Shown here one piece after another: positions 1 to 9,470 of a stretch of 64,000 bases of DNA (the stretch's first letter is position 1; the number at the start of each line of letters is the position of its first letter). Below the pieces are notes generated by a model. That model was not told the origin of the DNA. It saw only the letters and a list, made by a program, of their open reading frames with translations, and did no database searches. The position numbers and the translations under genes are program-made. Source of the DNA: Clostridia bacterium (GTDB lineage Bacteria; Bacillota; Clostridia; Oscillospirales; Acutalibacteraceae); assembly GCA_024404025.1 (NCBI GenBank), contig JAKSQP010000011.1, positions 23,578 to 87,577 on the forward strand. Reading direction: 5' to 3'.

Positions 1-189
1 AACTGTGCAGTTTATACCGCTTTTGACATTCTCAACGGAAGAACAACTCCCGAAAATCTTACTGAAAGAACAAAAATGAGATTTGCGGACAATGCCACAT
101 CCAAAGAACTGACCGTAACCGTCCACAAAGATGAATTGCTTTCAAACGTTTTTCAGGTTTACTGCCCCGGATTTGAAAATATCGCATAA
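1..189 (+). CDS. C-terminal end of a truncated unidentified protein
   Basis: The frame is open from the first base of the window and ends at TAA 187-189, giving 62 residues. The 5' part lies outside the window. The visible part has no motif I recognise; it is mixed alpha/beta in character with no membrane segment or signal. That it is coding is supported by the strong hairpin terminator immediately downstream and by codon use like that of the neighbours. No function is proposed. Confidence 0.6.
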   Translation, partial: NCAVYTAFDILNGRTTPENLTERTKMRFADNATSKELTVTVHKDELLSNVFQVYCPGFENIA

Positions 190-194
190 TACAA

Positions 195-228
195 AAAACT
201 GCGAAGGAGTTTTTTCCTTCGCAGTTTT
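195..228. terminator. Bidirectional Rho-independent terminator
   Basis: A long perfect stem (AAAACTGCGAAGG pairing with CCTTCGCAGTTTT) lies between two convergent genes, with A and T runs on its two sides. It can serve the partial plus-strand gene ending at 189 and the minus-strand phosphatase ending at 234. Confidence 0.85.
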
Positions 229-233
229 CATTT

Positions 234-884
234 TCAGCGTGTGATAATATTTAATATTTCCTCCGGCGAATCAACAATATAATCGGCGTTGTTTTCTTCA
301 AGCACCTTTCTGCCTCTGAATCCCCAGGTCACTCCGATAATGGGTATTCCGGAATTCTTTGCCGTCAGGCAGTCAACCTCGGAGTCGCCGATATAAACCG
401 AATTCTGCTTTGATGCTCCGAGCTTTTCAATTGCATACCATACGCCGTCGGGCTGAGGCTTCTGGGCAACGCCGTCAATCTGACCGATAATTATTTCAAA
501 ATCATCTTTGAAAAACTCATTCATAATTGCGTCTGCCGCATCCTGCGTTTTGTTGGTCACAACGGCAAGCTTAACGCCATTTTTCTTCAGCTTCTCAACA
601 AGCCCGCAAATGCCGTTATACGGCCTTGTTTTATTCATCGAATTTGTTATATAGTGCGCCTTGAAAGCTTTCAGGCAGCTTTCCCGAAGCTCCTCAGAGG
701 TGTTTTCGGGTACACTTCTGAAAACAAGCTTTTTTACGCCGTTGCCGACAAATGTACGCACTTCTTCAAGGCTTCTTTCAGGCATTCCATGCTGCTCAAG
801 AGCAAAGTTTATACTGTCCTTCAAATCCTCAAGAGTATCTATAAGTGTGCCGTCAAGGTCAAAAATTACCGCTTCGTATTTCAT
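234..884 (-). CDS. HAD-family phosphatase, phosphoglycolate phosphatase-like
   Basis: Encodes 216 residues. The HAD motif I nucleophile loop DLDGTL sits about 10 residues from the start. Motif II is VVTNKTQ and the motif III/IV region is GDSEVDCLTAKNSG, the pattern of phosphoglycolate phosphatase-type HAD hydrolases (Gph/PpaX) with a helical C1 cap between motifs I and II. Such enzymes dephosphorylate small phosphoesters in the cytosol; the substrate here cannot be told. The start at 884 is chosen because GAGGG lies five bases upstream and the HAD motif is then at its usual place. The longer frame upstream overlaps the dnaJ terminator. It lies just downstream of the dnaJ operon, separated by a terminator, so it is probably expressed separately. 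Confidence 0.9.
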   Translation of the reverse strand: MKYEAVIFDLDGTLIDTLEDLKDSINFALEQHGMPERSLEEVRTFVGNGVKKLVFRSVPENTSEELRESCLKAFKAHYITNSMNKTRPYNGICGLVEKLKKNGVKLAVVTNKTQDAADAIMNEFFKDDFEIIIGQIDGVAQKPQPDGVWYAIEKLGASKQNSVYIGDSEVDCLTAKNSGIPIIGVTWGFRGRKVLEENNADYIVDSPEEILNIITR

Positions 885-900
885 ATTTTCCCTCATAAAA

Positions 901-928
901 AGAGGCATACTTTTTGCGGTATGCCTCT
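901..928 (-). terminator. Terminator of the hrcA-grpE-dnaK-dnaJ operon
   Basis: The stem AGAGGCATA/TATGCCTCT is followed on the minus strand by a T-rich run, just after the dnaJ stop at 934. It closes the heat-shock operon before the HAD phosphatase start. Confidence 0.85.
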
Positions 929-933
929 GATTT

Positions 934-2103
934 TTAATTTTTGAATTTATCAAAAAAGCTTGATTTCTTCTGCGAAGAGCCTGCCGGCGCACCTCTCTTT
1001 ATTCCAAGCTCCGTTTCAAGCTCCATAAGAAGGTCTCTCTGCTTCTGCGTAAGATTCTTCGGAGTGTCAACAATGATTTTAACAAGCTGGTCTCCTCTGC
1101 CTCTGCCGTTAATGACCTGAATTCCCTTGCCTGCAAGCTTAAACACAGTTTCTGACTGCGTGCCTGCCGGAATGTCAAACTTAACATCGCCGTCAAGGGT
1201 CGGAATGCGCAGATTATCGCCGAGAGCAGCCTGGGTAAAGCTGATATGTTGCTCAAGCCATACATTATAGCCGTCACGCTCAAAGAACGGATGCGGCCTG
1301 ACAACAACAACGACCTTAAGATCGCCTCTCGGTCCGCCGTTAACGCCTGCGTTGCCGGCTCCGCTTATGCTGAACACCTGGCGGTTATCAATACCTGCAG
1401 GAACATTGACTTCAACCGAAACCTTGTTTGAGCTTCTGCCTGCTCCCCGGCACTTCTGGCACGGATCTTCAATAACCTTGCCCTTGCCCTGGCATTTTGT
1501 GCACGCCTTTTGAGTCTGAATAACGCCGAATGGCGTTCTCTGCTGAACATTCACGTGACCTCTGCCGCCGCATTCGGGGCAGGTTTTGGCTGATGTGCCG
1601 GCTTTTGCGCCCGTGCCGTTGCATTCATGGCAGGTATCAACTCTGTTGACTTCAACCGTTCTCTTGCAACCCTTTGCAGCTTCTTCAAACGAAATCGTAA
1701 CTCTCGTCTGAATATCCTCGCCCCTTCTCGGGCCGTTGGGATCGGCTCTTCTTCCGCCGCCTCCGAAACCGCCGCCGAAAAATGAGCCGAATATATCTCC
1801 GAGATCGATTCCGTCATCTCCGAAGCCTCCGAAGCCTCCGAATCCGCCGCCGGGGCCGCCTGCACCGTAGTTGGGATCAACTCCGGCATGGCCGAACTGA
1901 TCATAACGGGCCTTCTTCTGGCTGTCCGAAAGCACCTCATAAGCTTCGTTTGCTTCTTTGAATTTTGCCTCGGCTGCAGTATCGCCCGGATTAAGGTCCG
2001 GGTGATACTGTTTGGCTTTTTTTCTGTATGCTTTTTTTATTTCATCCTCGCTCGCATTTTTATCAATGCCGAGGACTTCATAATAATCTCGTTTATCTGC
2101 CAA
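934..2103 (-). CDS. dnaJ: Chaperone DnaJ (Hsp40)
   Basis: Full-length DnaJ of 389 residues. The J-domain with the HPD motif (YHPDLN) is at about residues 5-70. A Gly/Phe-rich linker with repeated GGFGGFG follows to about residue 125. The zinc domain has the four repeats [24 protein letters not shown] and CQKCRGAG, and the C-terminal substrate-binding domain follows. It is a type I DnaJ that stimulates DnaK ATPase and delivers unfolded clients in the cytosol. It is the last gene of hrcA-grpE-dnaK-dnaJ, 26 bases after dnaK, and is expected to be under HrcA control through the upstream CIRCE element. Confidence 0.99.
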   Translation of the reverse strand: MADKRDYYEVLGIDKNASEDEIKKAYRKKAKQYHPDLNPGDTAAEAKFKEANEAYEVLSDSQKKARYDQFGHAGVDPNYGAGGPGGGFGGFGGFGDDGIDLGDIFGSFFGGGFGGGGRRADPNGPRRGEDIQTRVTISFEEAAKGCKRTVEVNRVDTCHECNGTGAKAGTSAKTCPECGGRGHVNVQQRTPFGVIQTQKACTKCQGKGKVIEDPCQKCRGAGRSSNKVSVEVNVPAGIDNRQVFSISGAGNAGVNGGPRGDLKVVVVVRPHPFFERDGYNVWLEQHISFTQAALGDNLRIPTLDGDVKFDIPAGTQSETVFKLAGKGIQVINGRGRGDQLVKIIVDTPKNLTQKQRDLLMELETELGIKRGAPAGSSQKKSSFFDKFKN

Positions 2104-2129
2104 GGGGATTACTCCTTTTCAGAGCTGAA

Positions 2130-3959
2130 TTACTGATCGTCAGCTTCGGTATAGTTTGCTTCTGTGTAGCCGTCTGCTCCCTGATAGCCTGCATCGGGAC
2201 CTGCGCCCTGGGCGCCTGCAGCTTCCTGAGCAGCCTTATAAACCTTCTCGGAAATCTCATAGAATTTCTGAGTAAGCTCTTCCTGGCGGCTCTTGATAAG
2301 GTTGATATCTTCGCCCTTAAGAGCTTCCTTGAGAGCATCGATCTTTGCATTCACTTCTGCCTTTTCGTCATCGCCGAACTTGTCGCCGTTTTCGCTCATA
2401 AGCTTTTCACACTGATAAACCATCTGATCGGCTGCGTTTCTTGTGTCAACCTCTTCACGGCGCTGTTTATCTTCTTCTGCAAATCTTTCAGCATCTGCAA
2501 CTGCCTTATCAATATCATCCTTGGACATATTGCTTGAAGCTGTGATCGAAATGGACTGCTCTTTCTGAGTGCCGAGATCTTTTGCGGAAACGTGAACGAT
2601 ACCGTTTGCATCTATATCAAAAGTAACTTCGATCTGAGGAACGCCTCTGCGTGCGGGCATAATGCCGTCAAGATGGAACACGCCGAGAGTTTTGTTATCC
2701 TTTGCGAATTCTCTTTCACCCTGGAGAACATGAACTTCAACTGAAGGCTGATTATCAACTGCGGTTGAGAAAATCTGGCTCTTCTTAACGGGAATAGTTG
2801 TGTTTCTGTCAATAATCTTGGTGTTGATTCCGCCCATGGTTTCAATGCCGAGTGAAAGCGGAGTAACATCGAGAAGAAGAAGGCCGGTAACTTCGCCGCC
2901 GAGAACGCCTGCCTGAAGAGCAGCGCCCATAGCAACGCATTCGTCGGGGTTGATGCCCTTGAACGGCTCTTTGCCGATGAACTTCTTTACAGCATCCTGA
3001 ACTGCGGGGATTCTTGATGAACCGCCGACCATAAGAACCTTATCAATTTCGGAAACATTAAGACCCGAATCGCTTATAGCCTGACGAACGGGACCCATTG
3101 TTGCGTCAACAAGGCTTGCGGTAAGCTCATTGAACTTTGCTCTTGTGAGAGTCATTTCAAGATGCTTGGGGCCTGTTGCATCAACAGTAATGAAGGGAAG
3201 ATTGATTTCGGCAGTTGTAACGCCCGAAAGCTCGATTTTTGCCTTTTCAGCGGCTTCCTTAAGTCTCTGCATAGCCATCTTGTCGCTGCGAAGATCAATG
3301 CCGTTTTCAGCCTTATATGTGCTTGCAAGCCAGTCAATGATTTTCTGGTCGAAATCGTCACCGCCGAGACGGTTGTTGCCGGCTGTTGCAAGAACTTCCT
3401 GAACGCCGTCACCCATTTCGATGATCGAAACATCGAATGTGCCGCCGCCGAGGTCATAAACCATTATCTTCTGATCTGTTTCCTTGTCGATGCCGTAAGC
3501 AAGAGCTGCGGCTGTGGGCTCGTTGATGATTCTTTTAACTTCAAGGCCTGCGATTTTGCCTGCATCCTTTGTTGCCTGGCGCTGCGAATCGGTGAAATAG
3601 GCGGGAACTGTGATAACGGCTTCCGTAACCTTATCGCCGAGATATGCTTCGGCATCGGTCTTGAGCTTCTGAAGGATCATTGCCGAAATTTCCTGCGGGG
3701 TATACTTTTTATCGTCGATAGCAACTTTATAATCCGTTCCCATCTGTCTTTTGATTGAAGAAACAGTTCTGTCGGGATTGGTGATAGCCTGCTTCTTTGC
3801 GACCTGACCGACAAGTCTTTCGCCTGTTTTGCTGAATGCAACAACCGAAGGAGTTGTTCTTGCGCCTTCTGCGTTTGCGATAACTACTGCTTCGCCGCCT
3901 TCAATAACGGATACGCATGAATTTGTTGTACCGAGGTCGATACCTATAACTTTTGCCAT
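2130..3959 (-). CDS. dnaK: Chaperone protein DnaK (Hsp70)
   Basis: 609 residues, the usual DnaK length. The nucleotide-binding domain opens with [12 protein letters not shown] and contains [13 protein letters not shown] and the [11 protein letters not shown] signature. The substrate-binding domain and a helical lid follow, ending in a Gly/Ala-rich tail. It is an ATP-driven cytosolic chaperone working with DnaJ and GrpE. A GGAGGA-type ribosome binding site lies just upstream. The deletion in the nucleotide-binding domain that is typical of Gram-positive DnaK fits this shorter length. Confidence 0.99.
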   Translation of the reverse strand: MAKVIGIDLGTTNSCVSVIEGGEAVVIANAEGARTTPSVVAFSKTGERLVGQVAKKQAITNPDRTVSSIKRQMGTDYKVAIDDKKYTPQEISAMILQKLKTDAEAYLGDKVTEAVITVPAYFTDSQRQATKDAGKIAGLEVKRIINEPTAAALAYGIDKETDQKIMVYDLGGGTFDVSIIEMGDGVQEVLATAGNNRLGGDDFDQKIIDWLASTYKAENGIDLRSDKMAMQRLKEAAEKAKIELSGVTTAEINLPFITVDATGPKHLEMTLTRAKFNELTASLVDATMGPVRQAISDSGLNVSEIDKVLMVGGSSRIPAVQDAVKKFIGKEPFKGINPDECVAMGAALQAGVLGGEVTGLLLLDVTPLSLGIETMGGINTKIIDRNTTIPVKKSQIFSTAVDNQPSVEVHVLQGEREFAKDNKTLGVFHLDGIMPARRGVPQIEVTFDIDANGIVHVSAKDLGTQKEQSISITASSNMSKDDIDKAVADAERFAEEDKQRREEVDTRNAADQMVYQCEKLMSENGDKFGDDEKAEVNAKIDALKEALKGEDINLIKSRQEELTQKFYEISEKVYKAAQEAAGAQGAGPDAGYQGADGYTEANYTEADDQ

Positions 3960-3990
3960 AATTTTTTCCTCCTGTATATCAGAAAATTAT

Positions 3991-4524
3991 TTATGAATTA
4001 GCAACCTTGACAACAGCGTCTCTGATTATTCTGTCGCCAAGCTTATAGCCTTTTGTGAACACTTCTGCGATAACGTTCTCGCCGAGCGAATCGTCTTCAA
4101 CCGTCATTACCGCATTATGAATGTTGGGATCAAACGCATCGCCTTTTTCGCCGAAGCTTTCAACGCCCTGCTTTGAGAGGATCTGAACGAATTGATTGAA
4201 TATCATTTCAATTCCCTTCTGATAATCTTCCGGACTTGCCTCCTTATTTGAAGCTGCCCTTTCAAAATTATCGAGAACGGGAAGAATTTCCTTGATCACA
4301 TCAGCTTTTGATGATGAATAAATATCCTGCTTTTCTTTCTGCGAACGCTTTCTGAAATTATCATATTCCGCATAAAGGCGGAGGAACTGATCGTTCTTCT
4401 CATCGAGAGCCTTCTGAAGCTTTTCTTCTGCGCTCTCTTCTTTTATTTCTTCCTTAACTTCTGCAGCCTCGGTTTCTTCAACCTGCTTTTCCGTTTTTTC
4501 GGTTTCTTTTTTTTCTTTCTTCAT
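3991..4524 (-). CDS. grpE: Nucleotide exchange factor GrpE
   Basis: 177 residues. A highly charged Lys/Glu-rich N-terminal coiled coil (about residues 1-45) is followed by the GrpE dimerisation helix (LRLYAEYDNFRKRSQKEK) and the beta-domain ending in GYKLGDRIIRDAVVKVANS. It promotes ADP release from DnaK. It lies between hrcA (14 bases upstream) and dnaK (31 bases downstream) in the usual class I heat-shock operon order of Firmicutes. Confidence 0.98.
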   Translation of the reverse strand: MKKEKKETEKTEKQVEETEAAEVKEEIKEESAEEKLQKALDEKNDQFLRLYAEYDNFRKRSQKEKQDIYSSSKADVIKEILPVLDNFERAASNKEASPEDYQKGIEMIFNQFVQILSKQGVESFGEKGDAFDPNIHNAVMTVEDDSLGENVIAEVFTKGYKLGDRIIRDAVVKVANS

Positions 4525-4538
4525 TGGTGCTTCCTTTC

Positions 4539-5567
4539 TTACTCCTCAAGTGCCTGTGTAATAAGACGGCCTACAAGGTCGGTGAGGTATTTAACGCTCG
4601 GAATAATATTTTCATAATCCATTCGGGTAGGTCCTATGATTCCGATAGTTCCGGAATCGCTTCCTCCGACAGAATATTTTGCCACAATTACGCTTGAATT
4701 TTCAAGCTGGCGGTAAATATTTTCTTTACCGATTCTTATATCAACGGGATTTTTCATTCCGTTCATAACCGCAGTAAGCGGTTCTTTCTTGCTCAGGAAT
4801 TCGAGAAGCTGCGAAGCATCGCTTCCGTAATCCTTATATCCGAAGAGATTTGAACTGCCGCCGAGCATAATTTTTGAATCCGCCGTACTTCTTGCAAGCT
4901 CGCAAACCGCCGCCATAAGCGGAAGCATTGCGAAAGCGTCGCTGTCAACAGAAGCAGCAACAGTCTGCATTGAGGCAACGCTTATATCCGATGCAGAGCA
5001 ACCTATAATCGAGCTTTGAACTATATTATAAAACTGCTCGCAGATTCTTACATTCAGCTCCGTATCGAGCCTGCAAAGTCTGCTTTTGAGGATTCCGTTT
5101 GATGTCAGAAGCAGAAGCATTGCCGTATGTGCACCGACGGGCACAATATCAATTCTTCTGATAACCATATCCTCGCCGCCGGGAGTTGTTGAAATGCAGG
5201 CACATTTGGTAAGGTCCGCCAAAACCTCCCCCGCTCTTGCAATAAGCTTTTCCGGATCACCTGCCGCAGATGCAACACCTGCTTCAATAAGCTTTTTGTT
5301 GATTTCTCCGATTTCTCTTGATTTCATCAGATTGTCAACATAATATCTGTAACCGAGCTGTGAGGGAACTCTGCCTGCCGATGTATGAGGCTGTTCAAGA
5401 TAACCCATTGCGGAAAGCTCACTCATCTCGTTGCGGACGGTTGCGGATGAAATCTGCATACCGGTTGCGGAAAGCAGACCCTTGGAGCCGACGGGCTCGC
5501 CGGTTTTGATATACTGTTCAACAATAGCGGCAAGAATCTGTTTTTTTCTTTCGCTGAGCTCTGCCAT
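4539..5567 (-). CDS. hrcA: Heat-inducible transcription repressor HrcA
   Basis: 342 residues from the chosen start. The N-terminal winged-helix region contains RKKQILAAIVEQYIKTGEPVGSK and SSATVRNEMSELSAMGYL, followed by the HrcA C-terminal domain with GTIGIIGPTRMDYENIIPSV. It represses its own operon by binding CIRCE, and its activity normally depends on GroE. The ATG at 5567 is preferred because the family starts about here. The longer frame to 5615 runs into the CIRCE element and would place codons over the operator. It is the first gene of the operon. Confidence 0.97.
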   Translation of the reverse strand: MAELSERKKQILAAIVEQYIKTGEPVGSKGLLSATGMQISSATVRNEMSELSAMGYLEQPHTSAGRVPSQLGYRYYVDNLMKSREIGEINKKLIEAGVASAAGDPEKLIARAGEVLADLTKCACISTTPGGEDMVIRRIDIVPVGAHTAMLLLLTSNGILKSRLCRLDTELNVRICEQFYNIVQSSIIGCSASDISVASMQTVAASVDSDAFAMLPLMAAVCELARSTADSKIMLGGSSNLFGYKDYGSDASQLLEFLSKKEPLTAVMNGMKNPVDIRIGKENIYRQLENSSVIVAKYSVGGSDSGTIGIIGPTRMDYENIIPSVKYLTDLVGRLITQALEE

Positions 5568-5608
5568 TTCGCACCGTCCTTTCCGCAATAAAATTGCGAG
5601 TGCCAGAT

Positions 5609-5635
5609 TTAGCACTCAATTCATCAGAGTGCTAA
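5609..5635. promoter_or_regulatory. CIRCE operator (HrcA binding site)
   Basis: Perfect 9-9-9 inverted repeat: TTAGCACTC, nine bases, GAGTGCTAA. It lies between the promoter at 5647-5675 and the hrcA start at 5567, the classic position for HrcA repression of class I heat-shock genes. Confidence 0.98.
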
Positions 5636-5646
5636 TCACAGTTAAT

Positions 5647-5675
5647 AATATATACCCGATTTCCATTTTTGTCAA
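5647..5675 (-). promoter_or_regulatory. Sigma-A promoter of the hrcA operon
   Basis: On the minus strand, TTGACA (5670-5675), 17 bases, TATATT (5647-5652). The expected start site falls at the edge of the CIRCE element. Confidence 0.88.
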
Positions 5676-5701
5676 TAATTTAATTGTAAACACTTTGTTA
5701 A

Positions 5702-5734
5702 TTAAGCCCGAAACGGAATCCGTTTCGGGCTTAA
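5702..5734. terminator. Long hairpin after the phosphoesterase gene
   Basis: A 16-bp perfect stem (TTAAGCCCGAAACGGA and its complement) lies 15 bases past the stop of the minus-strand gene ending at 5749. The T-run is weak (TTAATTAAC), so it may be a poor terminator or an mRNA 3'-end stabiliser. Confidence 0.6.
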
Positions 5735-5748
5735 TATATAATGTAATA

Positions 5749-6666
5749 TTATTTAAGATCAAAATGATATTCCATATCGTCATGCCATTCGCCGGAATAG
5801 AAGTTTCGGGCTCTGACAACGACCTCATCTTCATAGACTTCAATCTGCCCTGCATCGCCCGTTCCGGCGTAAATTTCATTATCTTTTTCTCCGGCAAGCT
5901 CTGTGCAGCGAGGGAAATTCATCGTGTTTATGCCGTCTTCCGTTCCGAATGACCATCCGTCAATAAACGGCATGTGCGTATGGCCGTAGACATAAAATAC
6001 GTTGTTGTATCTTCCTATGATTCCTGAAATTCTCTCTCCTTCGTCATCATCGATATCATAAATCGGATGATGTGCAAGAACAAATATCGGCTTTCCGCTT
6101 GCCGCAGCAAGTGCCATCGTGTCTTCAAGGAATTTATACTGCTCCTCGCTTATCGGCATTTCGTAAACGCAGAGATCTTCGGGACCGAGAACGATAAAAT
6201 AATAGCCGTTAATAACTTTATAATAAAAAGGCTTATCGGTTTTTACTCCCGTCAGAATGCTGCTGTAACTTAAAAAACGGTTTAAAAGCTTGTTGTAATC
6301 ACCGTTTCCGTTGCCGACATCGTGGTTTCCGCAGCAAACAACATATTCATCCGAAATATGAGAGCTTTTAACAGCGCCGTAAAAAAGAATGCTTTCAATT
6401 CCCTGGCCGTTCATGGTATTGTCCCCGAGAAAAACAGCGGCATCGTTGCCGAAGCTGTTGTTGCCCGCATCCTTCAGAATTCTGCGGAACACCTTATAGC
6501 GGGATGTGTTGTTGCCTTCAACATGAACATCGGATATAACGCACACATTCAAAAGACAGTTTTTTTCATCAAGAACGGTATGCGGTTCTTCCGGCGCACC
6601 AACAACAAAAAATGACATAATAAGGGCAATTAAAACGGATATAATTCTTCTTAATAAAGTAATCAC
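5749..6666 (-). CDS. Secreted metallophosphoesterase (calcineurin-like)
   Basis: 305 residues. An N-terminal hydrophobic segment (RRIISVLIALIMSFFVVG) looks like a signal peptide or anchor. The dinuclear-metal motifs follow in order: DVH (VISDVHVEG), GDN (FLGDNT), GNHD (CCGNHDVG), HH (VLAHHPIYD) and GHTH (VYGHTHMPF). It therefore probably hydrolyses phosphoesters outside the membrane; the substrate is unknown. The start codon is GTG at 6666, with AAAGGTGGG upstream. A second, longer secreted family member is at 36328-38034. Confidence 0.88.
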   Translation of the reverse strand: MITLLRRIISVLIALIMSFFVVGAPEEPHTVLDEKNCLLNVCVISDVHVEGNNTSRYKVFRRILKDAGNNSFGNDAAVFLGDNTMNGQGIESILFYGAVKSSHISDEYVVCCGNHDVGNGNGDYNKLLNRFLSYSSILTGVKTDKPFYYKVINGYYFIVLGPEDLCVYEMPISEEQYKFLEDTMALAAASGKPIFVLAHHPIYDIDDDEGERISGIIGRYNNVFYVYGHTHMPFIDGWSFGTEDGINTMNFPRCTELAGEKDNEIYAGTGDAGQIEVYEDEVVVRARNFYSGEWHDDMEYHFDLK

Positions 6667-6696
6667 AAATCAACCCACCTTTAATATACAATAAAA

Positions 6697-6717
6697 GGCA
6701 GAGGTCGAGCCTCTGCC
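6697..6717 (-). terminator. Terminator after rpmF
   Basis: The stem GGCAGAGG/CCTCTGCC with a short TCGA-containing loop is followed on the minus strand by TTTTATT. It lies 50 bases past the rpmF stop. Confidence 0.8.
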
Positions 6718-6767
6718 GTTTTATTTATCCTGCGGGTATTCCCGCGGATTCAAGAGTCCGAAGCAGA

Positions 6768-6950
6768 TTATGCTTCCTTGACTACTACCTGCTTGCCGTT
6801 ATAATAACCGCATTCGGGGCAAAGTCTGTGAGATCTCTTGAGTTCGCCGCAATTTGAGCATTTTTCAAGCTGAGGAGCGGTCATCTTCCATACGTTTGAG
6901 CGTCTCTTGTCTCTTCTTGCCTTGGAAACTCTTCTCTTGGGTACTGCCAT
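6768..6950 (-). CDS. rpmF: 50S ribosomal protein L32
   Basis: 60 residues starting MAVPKRRVSKARRDKRR, the conserved L32 N-terminus, with the zinc-ribbon cysteines CSNCG and CPECG. The start at 6950 has GGAGG nearby (AAGGAGGTGC). The longer open frame extending to 7166 is not part of the protein. It follows the DUF177 gene by 55 bases, the conserved yceD-rpmF pairing. Confidence 0.98.
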   Translation of the reverse strand: MAVPKRRVSKARRDKRRSNVWKMTAPQLEKCSNCGELKRSHRLCPECGYYNGKQVVVKEA

Positions 6951-7005
6951 TTTTAGCACCTCCTTAAAATTTTGCGCCTTTATAAAACCTTTCGGGTTTA
7001 TTGAC

Positions 7006-7500
7006 TTATTTATCCAACAGCTGCTTAAGAACCGCCAATCTCGGATCAACTTCTTTTTCGCAGCCGCATTCGCCCTGATTAAGATCGCCGCCGCAATTCG
7101 GGCAGATTCCTTTGCAATCTTCTTTGCAGAGGAACTTGACGGGAAGGCTGAGAAAAATATCCTCAATCACAAGCTCATCAAGATCAAAGCGAAGCTCGTT
7201 CACCAGCACAAGCTCATCATTGGTATCATCATTGAGGCTTGTGACAAGTGTATGGTTGATTTCGGTTGAAAGCTCCGGCTTTATCGGCTTTGCGCAGCGG
7301 TCACAATCAAGTTCAAGAACAAAATCGGCTTTTGCTTTCAGCTCAACTATTCCCGTTGAGTTGCTGACGCATCCGCTGACCCTGACCGGCGAAGTGAACG
7401 GCCTTGAAGCGCTTATCTCTTCTTCCGATAAATCAAGCTCATATTCAAATTCTTTTGAAAGACCTTCCGTATTGAAAACGGACTCTAAATCGAGTATCAT
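7006..7500 (-). CDS. YceD/DUF177 family protein
   Basis: 164 residues. DUF177 features are visible: an acidic N-terminal half, a CDRC pair (LDCDRCAKPI) and a C-terminal cysteine cluster CKEDCKGICPNCGGDLN typical of the family. The family (YceD, plant DUF177A) is tied to rRNA processing and large-subunit biogenesis and is nearly always found upstream of rpmF, as here. The start at 7500 (MILDLES) is preferred, with AGGAG six bases upstream, over the in-frame codon at 7524. Confidence 0.9.
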   Translation of the reverse strand: MILDLESVFNTEGLSKEFEYELDLSEEEISASRPFTSPVRVSGCVSNSTGIVELKAKADFVLELDCDRCAKPIKPELSTEINHTLVTSLNDDTNDELVLVNELRFDLDELVIEDIFLSLPVKFLCKEDCKGICPNCGGDLNQGECGCEKEVDPRLAVLKQLLDK

Positions 7501-7578
7501 AGCTTTCTCCTGAAAATCAAGCATTAAATATTATATAATCATTAAATTGATTTGTCAACTGAAATTTTATTTTTGAAT

Positions 7579-7995
7579 TCAGATTTTTTTGCAATATTCA
7601 AAAATCTCTGCGGGAAGCTCGGATTCATCAGCCGAAACCGTGAAAGTGATGTCCTGCTCAGAGTCGGTGCTGAGCCTTGCAACCTTCTTAAGAAACTCTG
7701 CAAGGGCCGCATAATCTCTGCCGCCGATTTTAAGAGTTGCATCAACAAGAATATCGGTTATATCGTGGTCGCCTGCAATAATTCCGCAGAGGAAGCCGTA
7801 AAATGCTTCATAACCCGAAACGCCGTACTGATCTGTTTCAACAAGTCTTGCCCGATAGTTTATATCATAAGTGAGAAGTCTTTCTTTTTCAATGCAGACT
7901 ACATTGCCGCTTGACTTTTCAACCGCATCATTAACACGATCAATGAGTTTCTTTGTTTTGCCTGAACCTTTGTTGCCGAGAATAAGATATACCAT
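7579..7995 (-). CDS. Small P-loop NTPase-like protein, unknown function
   Basis: 138 residues. It begins MVYLILGNKGSGKT, a clear Walker A motif at residues 8-14, and has a hydrophobic strand ending in Asp (ITDILVDATL) that may act as Walker B. It is short for a complete kinase, and no lid or base-recognition motif is evident. It has its own ribosome binding site (GGAGG) 10 bases from the start and sits between pgi and the DUF177-rpmF pair on the same strand. I do not recognise a named family. ATP or GTP binding is inferred from the motif alone. Confidence 0.7.
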   Translation of the reverse strand: MVYLILGNKGSGKTKKLIDRVNDAVEKSSGNVVCIEKERLLTYDINYRARLVETDQYGVSGYEAFYGFLCGIIAGDHDITDILVDATLKIGGRDYAALAEFLKKVARLSTDSEQDITFTVSADESELPAEIFEYCKKI

Positions 7996-8026
7996 AAAAG
8001 TATCCTCCTGAAAAAATTATGAATGA

Positions 8027-9364
8027 TTATTTGAGCCTTGCTTCAAGAGCTGCCTTTGCGTCCTCATATCCGGGCTTGCCGAGAAGAGCGAACATATTCT
8101 TCTTATAGCTTTCAACGCCGGGCTGGTCAAAGGGATTTACGCCGAGAATATAGCCCGAAATTCCGCAGGCTTTCTCGAAGAAATAAATCATAAAGCCGAG
8201 ATCAAATTCATTCTGCTTATCTATCTCAATGACGATATTGGGAACCTGACCGTCTGTGTGAGCAAGAACCGTGCCCTCGAAAGCCTTGCGGTTTACGAAA
8301 TGCATTGTCTTGTCCGCAACGAAGTTGAGGCCGTCGCCGTTGACATCGTCATATTCGATCGTAACATCTGTTTTGGGTTCTTTGACCCAGATAACCGTTT
8401 CAAACAGGCATCTTTCGCCCTGCTGAATATACTGACCGAGCGAATGAAGGTCTGTTGAGAAAATTGCCGATGAAGGATAAAGACCCTTGCCGTCTTTGCC
8501 TTCGCTCTCGCCGAAAAGCTGCTTGAACCACTCGCACCAGAGTGTCATTGAAGGCTCGTAAGCTGCGAGCATTTCAACTGCCTTGCCGTCACGGTAAAGC
8601 ATATTTCTAATTGCGGCATATTTATAGCAATCATTTGTGAGAACGTTATCGTCTGCATAAGCTTCTCTTGCCGCTGCTGCGCCCTGCATAAGAGCATCAA
8701 TGTCAATTCCCGCAACTGCGATGGGAAGAAGACCTACGGGAGTAAGGACGGAATATCTGCCGCCTACATCGTCGGGAACAACGAACGTTTTATATCCCTC
8801 TGCATCCGCAAGAGCCTTGAGAGCGCCTCTGCTCTTATCGGTCGTAACATAAATTCTCTTTGCAGCTTCTTCTTTGCCGTATTTTTCTTCGGCAAGCTTC
8901 TTGAAGATACGGAAAGCGACTGCGGTTTCGGTTGTTGTGCCCGATTTTGAGATGACATTGATTGAAAAATCTCTGCCGTCAATGAGGCTGATAAGCTCCG
9001 CAACTGCGGTTGAGCTTATTGTGTTTCCGCCGAAAAGTATATCGGGGGTATCCTTTTTCATCAAGTTATAGTTATTTGATTTAACGAATTCTATAACGGC
9101 TCTTGCGCCGAGATATGAGCCGCCGATTCCGAGAACAACAAGGACTTCGGAATCCTTCTTGATTTTTTCGGCGCTCTTTTTGATTTCTTCAAATTCCACC
9201 TTGTCATAGTTGACGGGAAGATCTATCCAGCCGAGGTAATCATTGCCCGCTCCCGTGCCCTCGTGAAGCATCTTATGAGCGGCAGAAACCTCTGACTGCA
9301 TTGCTTTGAGATTTTCTTCGCAGGCATATTTTCCTGCGTATTTCAGTTCAAGTTTTAATGACAT
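8027..9364 (-). CDS. pgi: Glucose-6-phosphate isomerase
   Basis: 445 residues, the length of the short Firmicute Pgi. It contains [17 protein letters not shown], the sugar-phosphate-binding SIS motif [24 protein letters not shown] and the C-terminal [20 protein letters not shown]. It interconverts glucose-6-phosphate and fructose-6-phosphate in glycolysis. The ATG at 9364 is preceded by GGGGTG at a six-base spacing; the upstream GTG and TTG codons are less well placed. It works in the same pathway as fba (61299-62234) and ppdK (33489-36128). Confidence 0.98.
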   Translation of the reverse strand: MSLKLELKYAGKYACEENLKAMQSEVSAAHKMLHEGTGAGNDYLGWIDLPVNYDKVEFEEIKKSAEKIKKDSEVLVVLGIGGSYLGARAVIEFVKSNNYNLMKKDTPDILFGGNTISSTAVAELISLIDGRDFSINVISKSGTTTETAVAFRIFKKLAEEKYGKEEAAKRIYVTTDKSRGALKALADAEGYKTFVVPDDVGGRYSVLTPVGLLPIAVAGIDIDALMQGAAAAREAYADDNVLTNDCYKYAAIRNMLYRDGKAVEMLAAYEPSMTLWCEWFKQLFGESEGKDGKGLYPSSAIFSTDLHSLGQYIQQGERCLFETVIWVKEPKTDVTIEYDDVNGDGLNFVADKTMHFVNRKAFEGTVLAHTDGQVPNIVIEIDKQNEFDLGFMIYFFEKACGISGYILGVNPFDQPGVESYKKNMFALLGKPGYEDAKAALEARLK

Positions 9365-9470
9365 TTTCAACACCCCGTTGATTTTTGTTTATCTTATATA
9401 TTTTACTCTATAATTGTCGTTTTTGCAACTATTATTACAAAAACGATATGTAAGCTTTTTATTTCCTCAA

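Noticed and set aside
9421..9470. Inverted repeat CGTTTTTGTAA/TTGCAAAAACG (9418-9446) as the glnN terminator
   Set aside because: No T-run follows it on the minus strand; it is a weak AT-rich repeat only.
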